This document shows positions 24,771-33,298 of a stretch of DNA of 64,000 bases, one piece after another. Position numbers and translations under genes: made by a program. The notes beneath the pieces are model-generated. The model made no database searches. It had not been told where the DNA came from and was given only the letters and a program-made list of their open reading frames with translations. How positions within the stretch are numbered: the stretch's first letter is position 1; the number at the start of each line of letters is the position of its first letter. The stretch lies in the NCBI RefSeq assembly GCF_001870435.1, contig NZ_MDDR01000034.1, positions 558,001-622,000 on the forward strand, given 5' to 3'. This DNA is from Pseudomonas costantinii (GTDB lineage Bacteria; Pseudomonadota; Gammaproteobacteria; Pseudomonadales; Pseudomonadaceae).

Positions 24771-27041
24771 TTACACCACTTCCTGGAAAATCCGGCGTCC
24801 GACGGGCGTACCGATCGGACCACGGTAGACCCGGGTGCTGCGCCCGGCGTCCTTTTCAGCCTGCTCGAAAACGCGGCCCATTCGGCGCTGGGCGGCAAGC
24901 TTCAAGTGCGCTTTGGAAGGCTGGTCTTCAGCGGTTTGCAGAGTGGGGTAATGAAAGTGGGCGTACCACAGGGGGCGATTGCCCTCTATCAAGTCCAACA
25001 CCTCAAACTCCTGCAGGTAGTCGACGGCACCGTCGATGCTTTCCAGCACACGCCCATTGAGCCGACGAATGCGGATCGCATGCTCTCCAAGCAGATACTC
25101 AACGTCGCCCACAGTGGGGGTCTGGCTGCTCCGAACCAAGTCGATCCGCCTGCGGCGACCCTCACTGCGTAATTGCTCAGCTCGCGCCTGCAAGTGCGTG
25201 ATCAATGCAGCACTGGCCGGGGTGTTGCGGCGTTGGGTGAAGTGTAAAAGGTGAATTGCCGCATCGTTCAGCGCCCGAGCATGACGTTCAAATTGCTCTT
25301 CAACCTCAACAGGCGGCGTGGTGGGTTGAGCAGGCTGCTCGCTCGCGCTGTTCACACGGGCCAACAGGGCCTGTGCCGCGCCGAATGATTTGTGCCCTCG
25401 CACACTTAAACCCTCTACATCGCGCTTGAACCGGGGCGCCCGCTGAATCTCCCAGACATCTTCAGGGTTTGCGGCAATGTATGGGCCAACGTTAACGGGA
25501 CGCTCAGGGTTGTCGACTAAACGGTGTACCGGTTGGTTGATACTGATGACCGTGTTTATGTGATTGTTCGACAACACGTTAAAGTGGTTTTCGTCCTTGT
25601 TTAAAATCAGCACCCTATTGAGGATATGCAAACCCCGATGGGCACCTTCGCGGATCAGAGTGCCCACCCGCAAAGGGCGCTTTAGTGCCCCCAATCGATG
25701 TTGCTGCACGACCGACAATGCCTTGCCTGCGCCGGCCCATTCGGCGTCCAACCGCTTGAACCGCAAGTGTTCCGTCGCAGGCTCCAGCACTGGCGGCGTG
25801 TCGGGAGATACCAATAGCAAGGCCACCGTGCGCCGTTGGCCTATGTCTGTGCGCCAATCGGGCTCCAGGTCCGGAGCAATCTGCGCGTTGAAATGACTAT
25901 CGGCCAGCGCCTGCCGATCCCGGAACAGTTCGGCAAAGGGCTCGACCAGCACGGGACCCGACGCAGGTGGCGTCACCACCTGCTGGAAAACCTGCGCCGA
26001 CCACGGTCTAAAAGCCAACCAAGGGCCCGCCTCGTCGTTCTGCGCCCCGATCAGGTAACCCGACTCATCCATCAAACGCCTGAACCCCATCGGCTCGCCC
26101 TGCACATGGCGGTGGGTGGCGTAGGTCTTCACCGCCGCGCGAAGACGGTAGTACCCGTCGAGCGTTACACCCGCCAAGCCCTGAAGACTGTACTCCAACG
26201 CCACCCGGCGTAGTTGCAGGGCCAGATCCCGGGCAAAGCAGGCTTGATGCGCGATATCGTCTTCCGGCTGGTCGTCGAGCAGGCTCTTGGCACAATATTT
26301 CCGGTGCCCCCCGGCCATCGCCACCAGCAGTTTGCTGTAGGCCAGTCGACCCGCAGGAGAGCCTTCCTTCAGCCACAGCGGCAGCTGTTGTCGCAATGTT
26401 TCCTGTTCCGGGCCCTGTTGGAAAAAATCGTTGCATCGGGTAGCCCAGGCCAATTGCCGATCCAAATCCTCAAGACGCAGAGCATCACTGAAGTCAATCG
26501 CGTCGATACGCTGCAACACAGCCTCCAACGCACACAATGCCCAGCCCTCGAAAACGTCATGCTCCAGGCGCTCAGCGTTTTCCAACACTTGGGCCTGCGT
26601 TGTGGAATCAACAGTCTCAAGGCCATGGCCCACGGTGTAGACCAAGGCTTTTTCGGCACCCACGATTGCCAGCGCGAGGACGTTGTGTCGCCGTATGCCG
26701 TAAGCCTCAAGCGCAGGTGTGCGCTCACCACTGTCGGGATAGGTCAGCAGCGTCTGGAGCATGCTTCGGGTGATGGGGTCGACCTGCTTTTGCAGGACTT
26801 TGCGCAGCCGTTGCGCAAGCATCTGCGATAACTGCCGCCAGCGGTTGCCCGACTCAGTATCAGGGCCGCAGAAAAAATCGATCAACTGCTCGGCGTAGTA
26901 CTCCAGCACAGACTCCGTGTCTTCATTGAGCTGAGCTTGAGTGATACCCAACGCGCCGAGAGTCGGGCGCAAGGCGAACAATTGGCTGATCCGCAGTTGC
27001 AGCGAATCGGGAAAAAATGATGAGGGAAGCGGGTCTGGCAT
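24771..27041 (-). CDS. Large protein resembling dermonecrotic-toxin/DUF6543 proteins
   Basis: A 756-residue protein without signal peptide or clear membrane segment, in its own transcription unit on the minus strand. I do not see a catalytic motif. The style of the sequence (N-terminal helices with a STDSLQ-like start, a C-terminal LWYAHFHYPTLQ ... PSKAHLKLAAQRRMGRVFE segment) resembles the large Pseudomonas proteins annotated as dermonecrotic toxin/DUF6543 domain proteins, which end with a similar AHFHY...AHLK...RR segment. It is shorter than many of those. It could be a secreted toxin, a truncated relative or an adhesin-like effector. Function unproven. Confidence 0.65.
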   Translation of the reverse strand: MPDPLPSSFFPDSLQLRISQLFALRPTLGALGITQAQLNEDTESVLEYYAEQLIDFFCGPDTESGNRWRQLSQMLAQRLRKVLQKQVDPITRSMLQTLLTYPDSGERTPALEAYGIRRHNVLALAIVGAEKALVYTVGHGLETVDSTTQAQVLENAERLEHDVFEGWALCALEAVLQRIDAIDFSDALRLEDLDRQLAWATRCNDFFQQGPEQETLRQQLPLWLKEGSPAGRLAYSKLLVAMAGGHRKYCAKSLLDDQPEDDIAHQACFARDLALQLRRVALEYSLQGLAGVTLDGYYRLRAAVKTYATHRHVQGEPMGFRRLMDESGYLIGAQNDEAGPWLAFRPWSAQVFQQVVTPPASGPVLVEPFAELFRDRQALADSHFNAQIAPDLEPDWRTDIGQRRTVALLLVSPDTPPVLEPATEHLRFKRLDAEWAGAGKALSVVQQHRLGALKRPLRVGTLIREGAHRGLHILNRVLILNKDENHFNVLSNNHINTVISINQPVHRLVDNPERPVNVGPYIAANPEDVWEIQRAPRFKRDVEGLSVRGHKSFGAAQALLARVNSASEQPAQPTTPPVEVEEQFERHARALNDAAIHLLHFTQRRNTPASAALITHLQARAEQLRSEGRRRRIDLVRSSQTPTVGDVEYLLGEHAIRIRRLNGRVLESIDGAVDYLQEFEVLDLIEGNRPLWYAHFHYPTLQTAEDQPSKAHLKLAAQRRMGRVFEQAEKDAGRSTRVYRGPIGTPVGRRIFQEVV

Positions 27042-27117
27042 GATCGTCTACCTGGGCAATACACATGAATCCCTCACGGTATTGATCCCTTCATCTGGCG
27101 AGACGGTAGTTAATTAC

Positions 27118-28656
27118 TCAACGTTGCCACGCCATGCGCAAGCGCTCTAGCGCCTGCGCAATCTGTACCTCAGGCACAGCGGCAAAGCCCATGACCAGGC
27201 CCGCGCGCTGATCGACTGGCGTGCTGGATTGCGCCAACCAGTAACTGCTCAAGCCGTTGACCTCGACCCCGGCTTCAGCAGCCTGGGCAAGCAACTCCTG
27301 CTCCCGGGCCAAGCTATCGACGCGCACCGTCATATGCAGCCCCGCGGCGACGCTGGGCAGTTCGCCCACACCGGGCAACCCGTTGGGCCAGCCCGCCAGC
27401 AACGCATTACGCCGGCTCAACGCTGCACGCCGCATACGGCGGATATGTCGCTGGAAATGCCCGGCCGCCATGAACTCCGCCATCACCGCTTGGGTGCTGA
27501 CTTCGGAGTGGCGCATGTCGACGGCACGGCGCCGAGAGAAAGCGTCCACCAACCCCGGCGGCAGCACCAGATAGCCCAGGCGCAAGGCCGGAAACGCTAC
27601 CTTGCCAAAGGTGCCCACATACAACACCCGCCCGTTGCGGTCCAGCGCAGCCAACGGCGACAGCGGCGCGCCGCTGTAACGATACTCGCCGTCGTAGTCA
27701 TCCTCGATAATCCAGCCGCCAGTACGCTCGGCCCAGGCCAGCAGTTCCAGGCGCCGCGCCAGGCTCATCACCACACCCAGCGGGTATTGATGGGAAGGCG
27801 TGACATACGCCACGCGGCAATCGCCAAGGGTGTTCAGGACCTGACAGTCGATGCCATCAGCGTCCACCGGCACGCCATGCAAACGCCCCCCTGCCAAAGC
27901 AAACGCGTGACCCGCTGCGCGATAGCCGGGATTCTCCACCGCCACGCCGTCGCCCGGCTCCACCAGCAACTGTGCACAAAGGCTGATCGCCTGTTGCGCA
28001 CCACTGGTGATCACAATTTGCTCAGCGGTGCACTGCATGCCCCGCGAGCTGCGCAGGTATGCGGCGATCAAACCGCGCAGGCGACCGTCGCCTGCCGGGT
28101 CGCCGTAGCAGAGTTGCTCCAGGTCCGGTTTACGCCAGAAAGCCCCATTCAGCTTGGCCCATATCTCAAAAGGGAATAGATCAAAGGCCGGCACGCCCAC
28201 GCGAAATGCCCGCGGCGGCCCTGACGGTGGTTGAGGCAGATGGTTGTTTTCTACTCGCCCCAGCGCCGCCCTGTGGATAACTTCACTGGATGAATTGACC
28301 GGTAAATCCAGCCAATTTGTGGATAAGGCTGGGGATAAGCCTGTTGGTAACCCTGTGGATACTTTTGTGGATAGTTTTTTTGGCCTGGCCAATTGAGCCA
28401 CGTAAGTACCGTCACCCACCCGGCTTTCGATAAACCCCTCCGCGTACAACTGATCGTAGGCACGCACCACGCTATTGCGGGAGATCGACAACGCCGCCGC
28501 CAGGTCACGGGTGGCGGGCAATCGCGTGCCGCTGACCAGCCGCCCATCCAGCACCCGTTGGCGGAGGGCTTCGTAAAGCTGTCGCGTCAGACCCTGGCGG
28601 CGGTCCAGTTCAATACCGGCGGGGTTGAACGACAGCGGCGGTGAGATGGGCGACAT
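27118..28656 (-). CDS. MocR/PdxR-family regulator (GntR HTH fused to aminotransferase-like domain)
   Basis: A 512-residue fusion. The N-terminal GntR winged helix is at about residues 20-90 (GTRLPATRDLAAALSISRNSVVRAYDQLYAEGFIESR). A linker follows, then a fold-type I PLP domain with the aspartate/lysine region (IIEDDYDGEYRY; YVGTFGKVAFPALRLGY). It is divergent from the PaiB-like gene, which it probably controls. The linker is unusual: it contains five consecutive four-residue repeats (LSTK VSTG LPTG LSPA LSTN) encoded by 12-bp DNA repeats at 28315-28374. Confidence 0.92.
   Translation of the reverse strand: MSPISPPLSFNPAGIELDRRQGLTRQLYEALRQRVLDGRLVSGTRLPATRDLAAALSISRNSVVRAYDQLYAEGFIESRVGDGTYVAQLARPKKLSTKVSTGLPTGLSPALSTNWLDLPVNSSSEVIHRAALGRVENNHLPQPPSGPPRAFRVGVPAFDLFPFEIWAKLNGAFWRKPDLEQLCYGDPAGDGRLRGLIAAYLRSSRGMQCTAEQIVITSGAQQAISLCAQLLVEPGDGVAVENPGYRAAGHAFALAGGRLHGVPVDADGIDCQVLNTLGDCRVAYVTPSHQYPLGVVMSLARRLELLAWAERTGGWIIEDDYDGEYRYSGAPLSPLAALDRNGRVLYVGTFGKVAFPALRLGYLVLPPGLVDAFSRRRAVDMRHSEVSTQAVMAEFMAAGHFQRHIRRMRRAALSRRNALLAGWPNGLPGVGELPSVAAGLHMTVRVDSLAREQELLAQAAEAGVEVNGLSSYWLAQSSTPVDQRAGLVMGFAAVPEVQIAQALERLRMAWQR
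28315..28374 (-). repeat. Five tandem 12-bp DnaA-box-like repeats inside the MocR gene
   Basis: Read on the minus strand the 60 bp divide into CTATCCACAAAA, GTATCCACAGGG, TTACCAACAGGC, TTATCCCCAGCC and TTATCCACAAAT. The last contains a perfect DnaA 9-mer TTATCCACA (28318-28326) and three others differ from it by one base. A further perfect box, TGTGGATAA on the plus strand, lies at 28272-28280. The repeats are in frame with the coding sequence. Confidence 0.8.
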
Positions 28657-28743
28657 ATTGGACCTATGAAATTGGCGCTAGATGGCTCTTACAACGAACC
28701 ATTAGCCTGCCTAGGATGCAGGCATTCGCCAAGGAAAATTTCC

Positions 28744-29382
28744 ATGTACACACCACGCGCCTTTGCCCTCGACGATTTGCCTGAACTGCACCAATTGATC
28801 CAGCACACCCGCCTGGCGCAGTTGGTGACCTTTGGTGAGCAAGGCCTGCAAGCCAGCCACTTGCCGCTGCTGCTCAACCCCGATGAAGGTCCAAACGGCA
28901 CGCTTTACGGGCACCTGGCCAAGGCCAATCCCCAGTGGCAGGACCTGCGCAATGGCAGCGAAGCCCTGGTGCTCTTTGCCGGTGCCGAGGCCTACATCAG
29001 CCCTTCGTTTTACCCGGCCAAGGCCGAGCACGGCAAAGTGGTGCCGACCTGGAATTACATTGCCGTGCATGCCTACGGCAAGGCCGAGGTGTTTACCGAT
29101 GCCGAACGCCTGCTGAGCGTGGTCAGCGCCCTGACTGAGCGCCATGAAGCTGGCCGCGTTCAGCCCTGGAAAGTCAGCGACGCCCCCGCCGACTACATTG
29201 ACGGCATGCTCAAGGCCATCGTCGGCTTTGCCCTGCCGATCGAGCGCCTGATCGGCAAACGCAAACTCAGCCAGAACCGCAGCGCCGCCGATATCGCCGG
29301 CGTGCGCGAAGGCTTGGCCGCCAGCACAGACGTGCGCGACCAGACCCTCGCGCGCTTTATTCCCCAAGGAGTTTCAGAATGA
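28744..29382 (+). CDS. FMN-binding PaiB-like protein
   Basis: A 212-residue protein of the FMN-binding split-barrel PaiB/transcriptional-regulator family (ARAFALDDLPEL-type start, GHLAKANPQW, YHSPSFYP-like ISPSFYPAK, and VPTWNYIAVHAYG). Known PaiB of Bacillus represses sporulation genes, but most relatives have no defined role. The start at 28744 follows AGGAAAATT; the longer frame starts in the promoter. It overlaps the acetyltransferase gene by 4 nt and is divergent from the MocR gene. Confidence 0.87.
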   Translation: MYTPRAFALDDLPELHQLIQHTRLAQLVTFGEQGLQASHLPLLLNPDEGPNGTLYGHLAKANPQWQDLRNGSEALVLFAGAEAYISPSFYPAKAEHGKVVPTWNYIAVHAYGKAEVFTDAERLLSVVSALTERHEAGRVQPWKVSDAPADYIDGMLKAIVGFALPIERLIGKRKLSQNRSAADIAGVREGLAASTDVRDQTLARFIPQGVSE

Positions 29383-29825
29383 GTCAGATCGACATCCGCC
29401 AGGTCACCGCCGCCGACCATGCTGCCTGGCTGCCGCTGTGGCAGGCGTACTTGAAGTTCTACAACACCGAACTGCCGGACGCCGTCAGCCAAAGCACCTG
29501 GCAACGCCTGATCGACGCCCATGAGCCAACCCATTCGGCGCTGGCCTGGCAGGACGGTAAAGCGGTGGGCATGGTCAACTTCATCTACCACCGTTCCAAC
29601 TGGAGCATCGAAAACGCCTGCTACCTGCAAGACCTGCTGGTAGACCCGGCCCAGCGCGGCACTGGCGTCGGCCGCAAGCTGATCGAATTCGTCTACGCCA
29701 CCGCCAAGGCCGATGGTTGCGCCAAGGTCCACTGGCTGACCCACGAAACCAACGCCACCGCGATCCAGCTCTACGAGCGCATCGCCGAACGCCCTGGCTT
29801 CATCCAATTTCGCAAAGGCCTTTAA
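29379..29825 (+). CDS. GNAT-family N-acetyltransferase
   Basis: A 148-residue GNAT protein with the acetyl-CoA loop motif (LLVDPAQRGTGVGRKLIEFVY) and a C-terminal LYERIAERPGFIQF segment. Its position directly after the PaiB-like gene suggests co-transcription. Small GNATs of this type acetylate amino-acid or polyamine-like substrates; the substrate here is unknown. Confidence 0.9.
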   Translation: MSQIDIRQVTAADHAAWLPLWQAYLKFYNTELPDAVSQSTWQRLIDAHEPTHSALAWQDGKAVGMVNFIYHRSNWSIENACYLQDLLVDPAQRGTGVGRKLIEFVYATAKADGCAKVHWLTHETNATAIQLYERIAERPGFIQFRKGL

Positions 29826-29835
29826 GGAGCGCAGC

Positions 29836-30516
29836 ATGTCCACTTCCCTCGCCGACTGGAAAGGCGTTCCGGCGCCCACCGTGCAACTGCTCGAAGGACG
29901 CTTTATCCGCCTGGAAAAACTCGACCCGGCGCGCCATGGCGACGACTTGTTCCAAGCCCTCCAGGGCCCTGGCGCTGACCCGAAACTGTGGGACTACCTG
30001 CCTTACGGTCCATTTCCCGAGCGCAGCGCGTTCAATGACTGGCTGAACAACCACGCTCAGCACAGCGATCCGTACTTTTTCAGCGTCATCGACCGTAACA
30101 CCGGCCAGGTGCAAGGCATCCTCAGCCTGATGTCCATCGTCCCGGCCCAGGGCCGTATCGAAATTGGCCATGTCACCTTCGGCGCGCCGATGCAGCGCTC
30201 GCCGAAAAGCACCGAGGCGGTGTACCTGCTGGCCAAGCACGCGTTCGAGCAGGGCTACCGTCGATTGGAATGGAAGTGCAACAACGGTAACGCCCGCTCC
30301 AAATACGCGGCAGAGCGCTTGGGCTTCAGTTTTGAAGGCGTGTTCCGCCAGCATATGGTGGTGAAGGGTCAGAACCGGGATACCGCGTGGTATTCGATTT
30401 TGGATTCGGAATGGCCCACGGTTGGGGCAGGATTTGAGGCGTGGTTGTCAGAGGGCAATCAGGCAGGTTCGGGTCAGTTGCGAAGCCTGGCGGAGTGCCG
30501 CCGCCAGGCTCTTTAG
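29836..30516 (+). CDS. GNAT-family N-acetyltransferase (RimJ/RimL-like)
   Basis: A 226-residue acetyltransferase of the RimJ/RimL type, with SLMSIVPAQGRIEIGHVTFG, an acetyl-CoA region around STEAVYLLAKHAFEQGYRRLEWKCNNGNARSKYAAERLGF, and GVFRQHMVVKGQNRDTAWYS near the end. It is the last gene of the paiB-GNAT-GNAT unit. Substrate unknown (protein N-terminus or small molecule). Confidence 0.9.
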   Translation: MSTSLADWKGVPAPTVQLLEGRFIRLEKLDPARHGDDLFQALQGPGADPKLWDYLPYGPFPERSAFNDWLNNHAQHSDPYFFSVIDRNTGQVQGILSLMSIVPAQGRIEIGHVTFGAPMQRSPKSTEAVYLLAKHAFEQGYRRLEWKCNNGNARSKYAAERLGFSFEGVFRQHMVVKGQNRDTAWYSILDSEWPTVGAGFEAWLSEGNQAGSGQLRSLAECRRQAL

Positions 30517-30519
30517 GCG

Positions 30520-31419
30520 TTAACCCAGCTTTTGGGCCAACACCGCAATGTGCTCCGGCCCAATCCCGCAGCAACCGCCCAAATGGCTGGCGCCGCGCGC
30601 TTGCCAATCCACGGCCCAATGCAGATAGCCGGGCGGGTCGAGGTCGTCGCGCAAGGGGTCCAGGCCATCGTTGGCCGTGGCTTCCTTGGGTTGCGGCGGG
30701 AAGGCGTTGGCGTAGGCGCCAATCTGAATCGTCACCCCCAGGCGCTCGAAGGTTTGGCGCGCTGCGTCGATGGCCGCGCCAATCACCTCGGGCTGGCTGC
30801 AATTGAACAGCAACACTTGCGCCCCCAGTTGCGCCGCCGCTTCGGCCGCGTCCGCCACCGGCTCGCCGGAGCGCAGACGGGGAACATCGTCGGTGTCTTC
30901 ATCCTTCAAGGTAAACGACAGCCAGAACGGCTTGCCGTCCTTTGGCAGCCCGGCGTGAATGGCGCGCGCTTCAGCAATCGAACTCTGGGTTTCCGCCAGC
31001 CACAGGTCTACATGAGGCGCCAGGCCTTGCACCAGTGGGGTCAGCAACTCAGTCACCCGACCAGCCTCAAACAGGTCCGGACGATAAGAACCGAACAACG
31101 GTGGCAGTGAACCGGCCACACGCACCGCCTTGCCTGAAGCCTGCACCGCCCGACGCGCCAACTCACCGGCCAACGCCGCCAGGGCCTTGCCCTCGGCGGC
31201 AAACCGCGCCTCGCCAATATGGAACGGCACTACGGCATAGCTGTTGCTGGTGATGACGTTGGCACCGCTCTCAATGTAGGCGGCATGCACCGCTTCCACA
31301 GCCTGAGGGGCTTCGCTCAATGCCAACGCTGACCACTCGGGCTGGCGGAATGGCGCGCCACGGCGCTGCAGTTCACGGCCCATGCCACCATCGAGAATTA
31401 CTGTAGTTACTGCGCCCAT
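30520..31419 (-). CDS. mmuM: Homocysteine S-methyltransferase
   Basis: A 299-residue enzyme of the MmuM/BHMT family. The zinc-binding cysteines expected from the family are visible in FNCSQPEVI and the C-terminal GGCCGIGPEHI; the N-terminal ILDGGMGRELQRRG is also characteristic. It transfers a methyl group from S-methylmethionine (or another donor) to homocysteine to give methionine. It is divergent from an ABC binding protein and permease pair that may import the methyl donor. Confidence 0.9.
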   Translation of the reverse strand: MGAVTTVILDGGMGRELQRRGAPFRQPEWSALALSEAPQAVEAVHAAYIESGANVITSNSYAVVPFHIGEARFAAEGKALAALAGELARRAVQASGKAVRVAGSLPPLFGSYRPDLFEAGRVTELLTPLVQGLAPHVDLWLAETQSSIAEARAIHAGLPKDGKPFWLSFTLKDEDTDDVPRLRSGEPVADAAEAAAQLGAQVLLFNCSQPEVIGAAIDAARQTFERLGVTIQIGAYANAFPPQPKEATANDGLDPLRDDLDPPGYLHWAVDWQARGASHLGGCCGIGPEHIAVLAQKLG

Positions 31420-31430
31420 ATGCTATTTAC

Positions 31431-31444
31431 TCATAAGCTTATGA
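31431..31444. promoter_or_regulatory. Perfect 14-bp palindrome between mmuM and the ABC genes
   Basis: TCATAAGCTTATGA is a perfect palindrome 12 nt upstream of the mmuM start and 86 nt before the divergent ABC gene. It is a candidate operator for both units; the regulator is unknown. Confidence 0.45.
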
Positions 31445-31529
31445 AAATAACTCACTACCAGAGTAGTTCTTATAACTATTTAATACGTACCGTCCGGTTA
31501 ATAACAACCTCTTTTTTCAGGTATGCACT

Positions 31530-32351
31530 GTGAAACTTAAACCGCTGCTGGCCTTGGGCCTGACGATATTGGCCGCCTCAACTCAAGCCTTCGGTGGTGC
31601 CACACTGGACCGCATCGAGAAAAAGAAAGAACTGGTGGGGGTGCTGATGGAAAGCTACCCGCCGTTCTCGTTCCTCAATGAACAAAACCAGCTCGATGGC
31701 TTCGACGTCGATGTCGCCAAAGCCGTAGCGCAAAAACTCGGCGTCAAGCTGCGCCTGGAAACCCCCTCCTGGGACGTGATCGCCGCCGGCCGTTGGAGCG
31801 GGCGCTACGACATTTGCATCTGCTCTATGACCCCGAGCAAGGCCCGCGCCGAAGTGTTCGATTTCCCGGTGGAGTACTACGCATCGCCAGCGGTCATCGT
31901 GGTCAACGCCAAGGATGATCGCATCCACGCCGCCAAGGATTTGAGCGATAAAAAAGTCGGGCTCACCAGCGCGTCCAGCTATGAAAGCTACCTGAACAAG
32001 AACCTGGTGATCGAAGGCGCCGAGGACACAAAGCTGCAGTATCCATTCGAGAACGTGCAGATCGCCCCGTATGACACCGACAACGTGGCCTTCCAGGATC
32101 TTGGTCTGGGGGCCGGCGTACGCCTGGACGCGATCCTCACCAACCTGGTCACCGCCCAGCCGCGCCTGACCCAGGACAAGCGTTTCAAACTCGCCGGCGA
32201 GCCGCTGTATTCCGAGCCCAACTCGGTCGCCATCGAAAAAGGCGACCCGCAGTGGGACAGCAAGGTGCGTGAAGTCTTTGCACAGCTGAAACAGGACGGC
32301 ACCTTGAGCAAGCTGTCGCAAAAATGGATCGGCGCCGACATCAGCCAATGA
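31530..32351 (+). CDS. Amino-acid ABC transporter periplasmic binding protein
   Basis: A 273-residue family 3 solute-binding protein with a signal peptide (KPLLALGLTILAASTQAFG) and the typical GVLMESYPPFSFLNEQNQLDGFDVDVAKAVAQKLG opening. GTG is the likely start, preceded by TTTTTTCAGG. An AATAACAA motif at 31500-31507 lies 22 nt upstream (possible Crc target). It should bind a polar amino acid; the mmuM neighbour suggests S-methylmethionine or methionine. Confidence 0.9.
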   Translation: MKLKPLLALGLTILAASTQAFGGATLDRIEKKKELVGVLMESYPPFSFLNEQNQLDGFDVDVAKAVAQKLGVKLRLETPSWDVIAAGRWSGRYDICICSMTPSKARAEVFDFPVEYYASPAVIVVNAKDDRIHAAKDLSDKKVGLTSASSYESYLNKNLVIEGAEDTKLQYPFENVQIAPYDTDNVAFQDLGLGAGVRLDAILTNLVTAQPRLTQDKRFKLAGEPLYSEPNSVAIEKGDPQWDSKVREVFAQLKQDGTLSKLSQKWIGADISQ

Positions 32352-33178
32352 CCGCGTTCCCCACACCTCCCAAACCACCGGTGAGCGAGTCGCGGTTGCT
32401 GCGCCTCTTTGGCTTTCGTACGCGGCTCTACCTCACATGGGCTGCACTGTTTTGCCTGTTCGCCAGTTTCTTCCTGAGCTTTGACCTGAAGTTCTCGATC
32501 ATTCTCGACAAGCTGCCCAATCTGGTGGGCCTGCACCTGGCGCCCAATGGCTTTGTGCAAGGTGCAACGCTGACGGTGTTCCTGTGCGTGTGCTCGATTG
32601 TGGTTTCGTCGGTGCTGGGGTTTATCACCGCGCTGGGGCGTTTGTCGAAAAGCGCAGTGGCCTTCGGCATTGCCAGCTTTTATGCCTCGTTCTTTCGCGG
32701 CACGCCGCTGCTGATCCAGATTCTGCTGATCTACCTGGGCCTGCCCCAACTGGGTCTCGTGCCGGGGGCCATCGTCGCCGGGATCATTGCGCTGTCACTG
32801 AACTACGGCGCCTACCTGAGCGAGATTTTCCGCGCCGGGATCCTCGGTGTGCCCCATGGTCAGCGGGAAGCGGCCCTGGCCCTGGGCATGCGCGACAGTG
32901 CGATTTTCTGGCACGTCACCCTGCCCCAGGCGATGCGCACCATCATCCCGCCCGCCACCAACCAGTTCATCTCGATGCTCAAGGACTCGTCCCTGATCTC
33001 GGTGATGGGTGTGTGGGAAGTGATGTTCCTGGCGCAATCCTATGGGCGCTCGAGCTATCGCTACATCGAGATGCTCACCACGGCAGCGATTATTTACTGG
33101 GTCATGTCGCTCGGCCTGGAGTTGATTCAGGCGCGGATGGAACGGCATTACGGCAAAGGGTATGTGCGGCGGGGGTGA
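32348..33178 (+). CDS. Amino-acid ABC transporter permease (HisM/GlnP type)
   Basis: A 276-residue membrane protein with the HEQRAAL-type N-terminal segment, several transmembrane helices and the EAALALGMRDSAIFWHVTLPQAMRTIIPP loop that docks the ATPase. It overlaps the binding-protein gene by ATGA. No ATPase gene follows; the next gene is an autotransporter, so the nucleotide-binding subunit must be encoded elsewhere. Confidence 0.9.
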   Translation: MTAFPTPPKPPVSESRLLRLFGFRTRLYLTWAALFCLFASFFLSFDLKFSIILDKLPNLVGLHLAPNGFVQGATLTVFLCVCSIVVSSVLGFITALGRLSKSAVAFGIASFYASFFRGTPLLIQILLIYLGLPQLGLVPGAIVAGIIALSLNYGAYLSEIFRAGILGVPHGQREAALALGMRDSAIFWHVTLPQAMRTIIPPATNQFISMLKDSSLISVMGVWEVMFLAQSYGRSSYRYIEMLTTAAIIYWVMSLGLELIQARMERHYGKGYVRRG

Positions 33179-33298
33179 TAAATTTTTAATCGCGCCGCAC
33201 TAAGGACAACTCCCGCAAACCAGGGGGCGATGACCTGACAGTTATCGCCCCGCCACCTCGCTAAATTCCCGACCTCATCCATAAGAGGTTGGGAATTC

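Noticed and set aside
28272..28374. Replication origin of a plasmid or integrated element
   Set aside because: The DnaA-like repeats lie inside a coding gene and no replication initiator, partition genes or AT-rich unwinding region is nearby.
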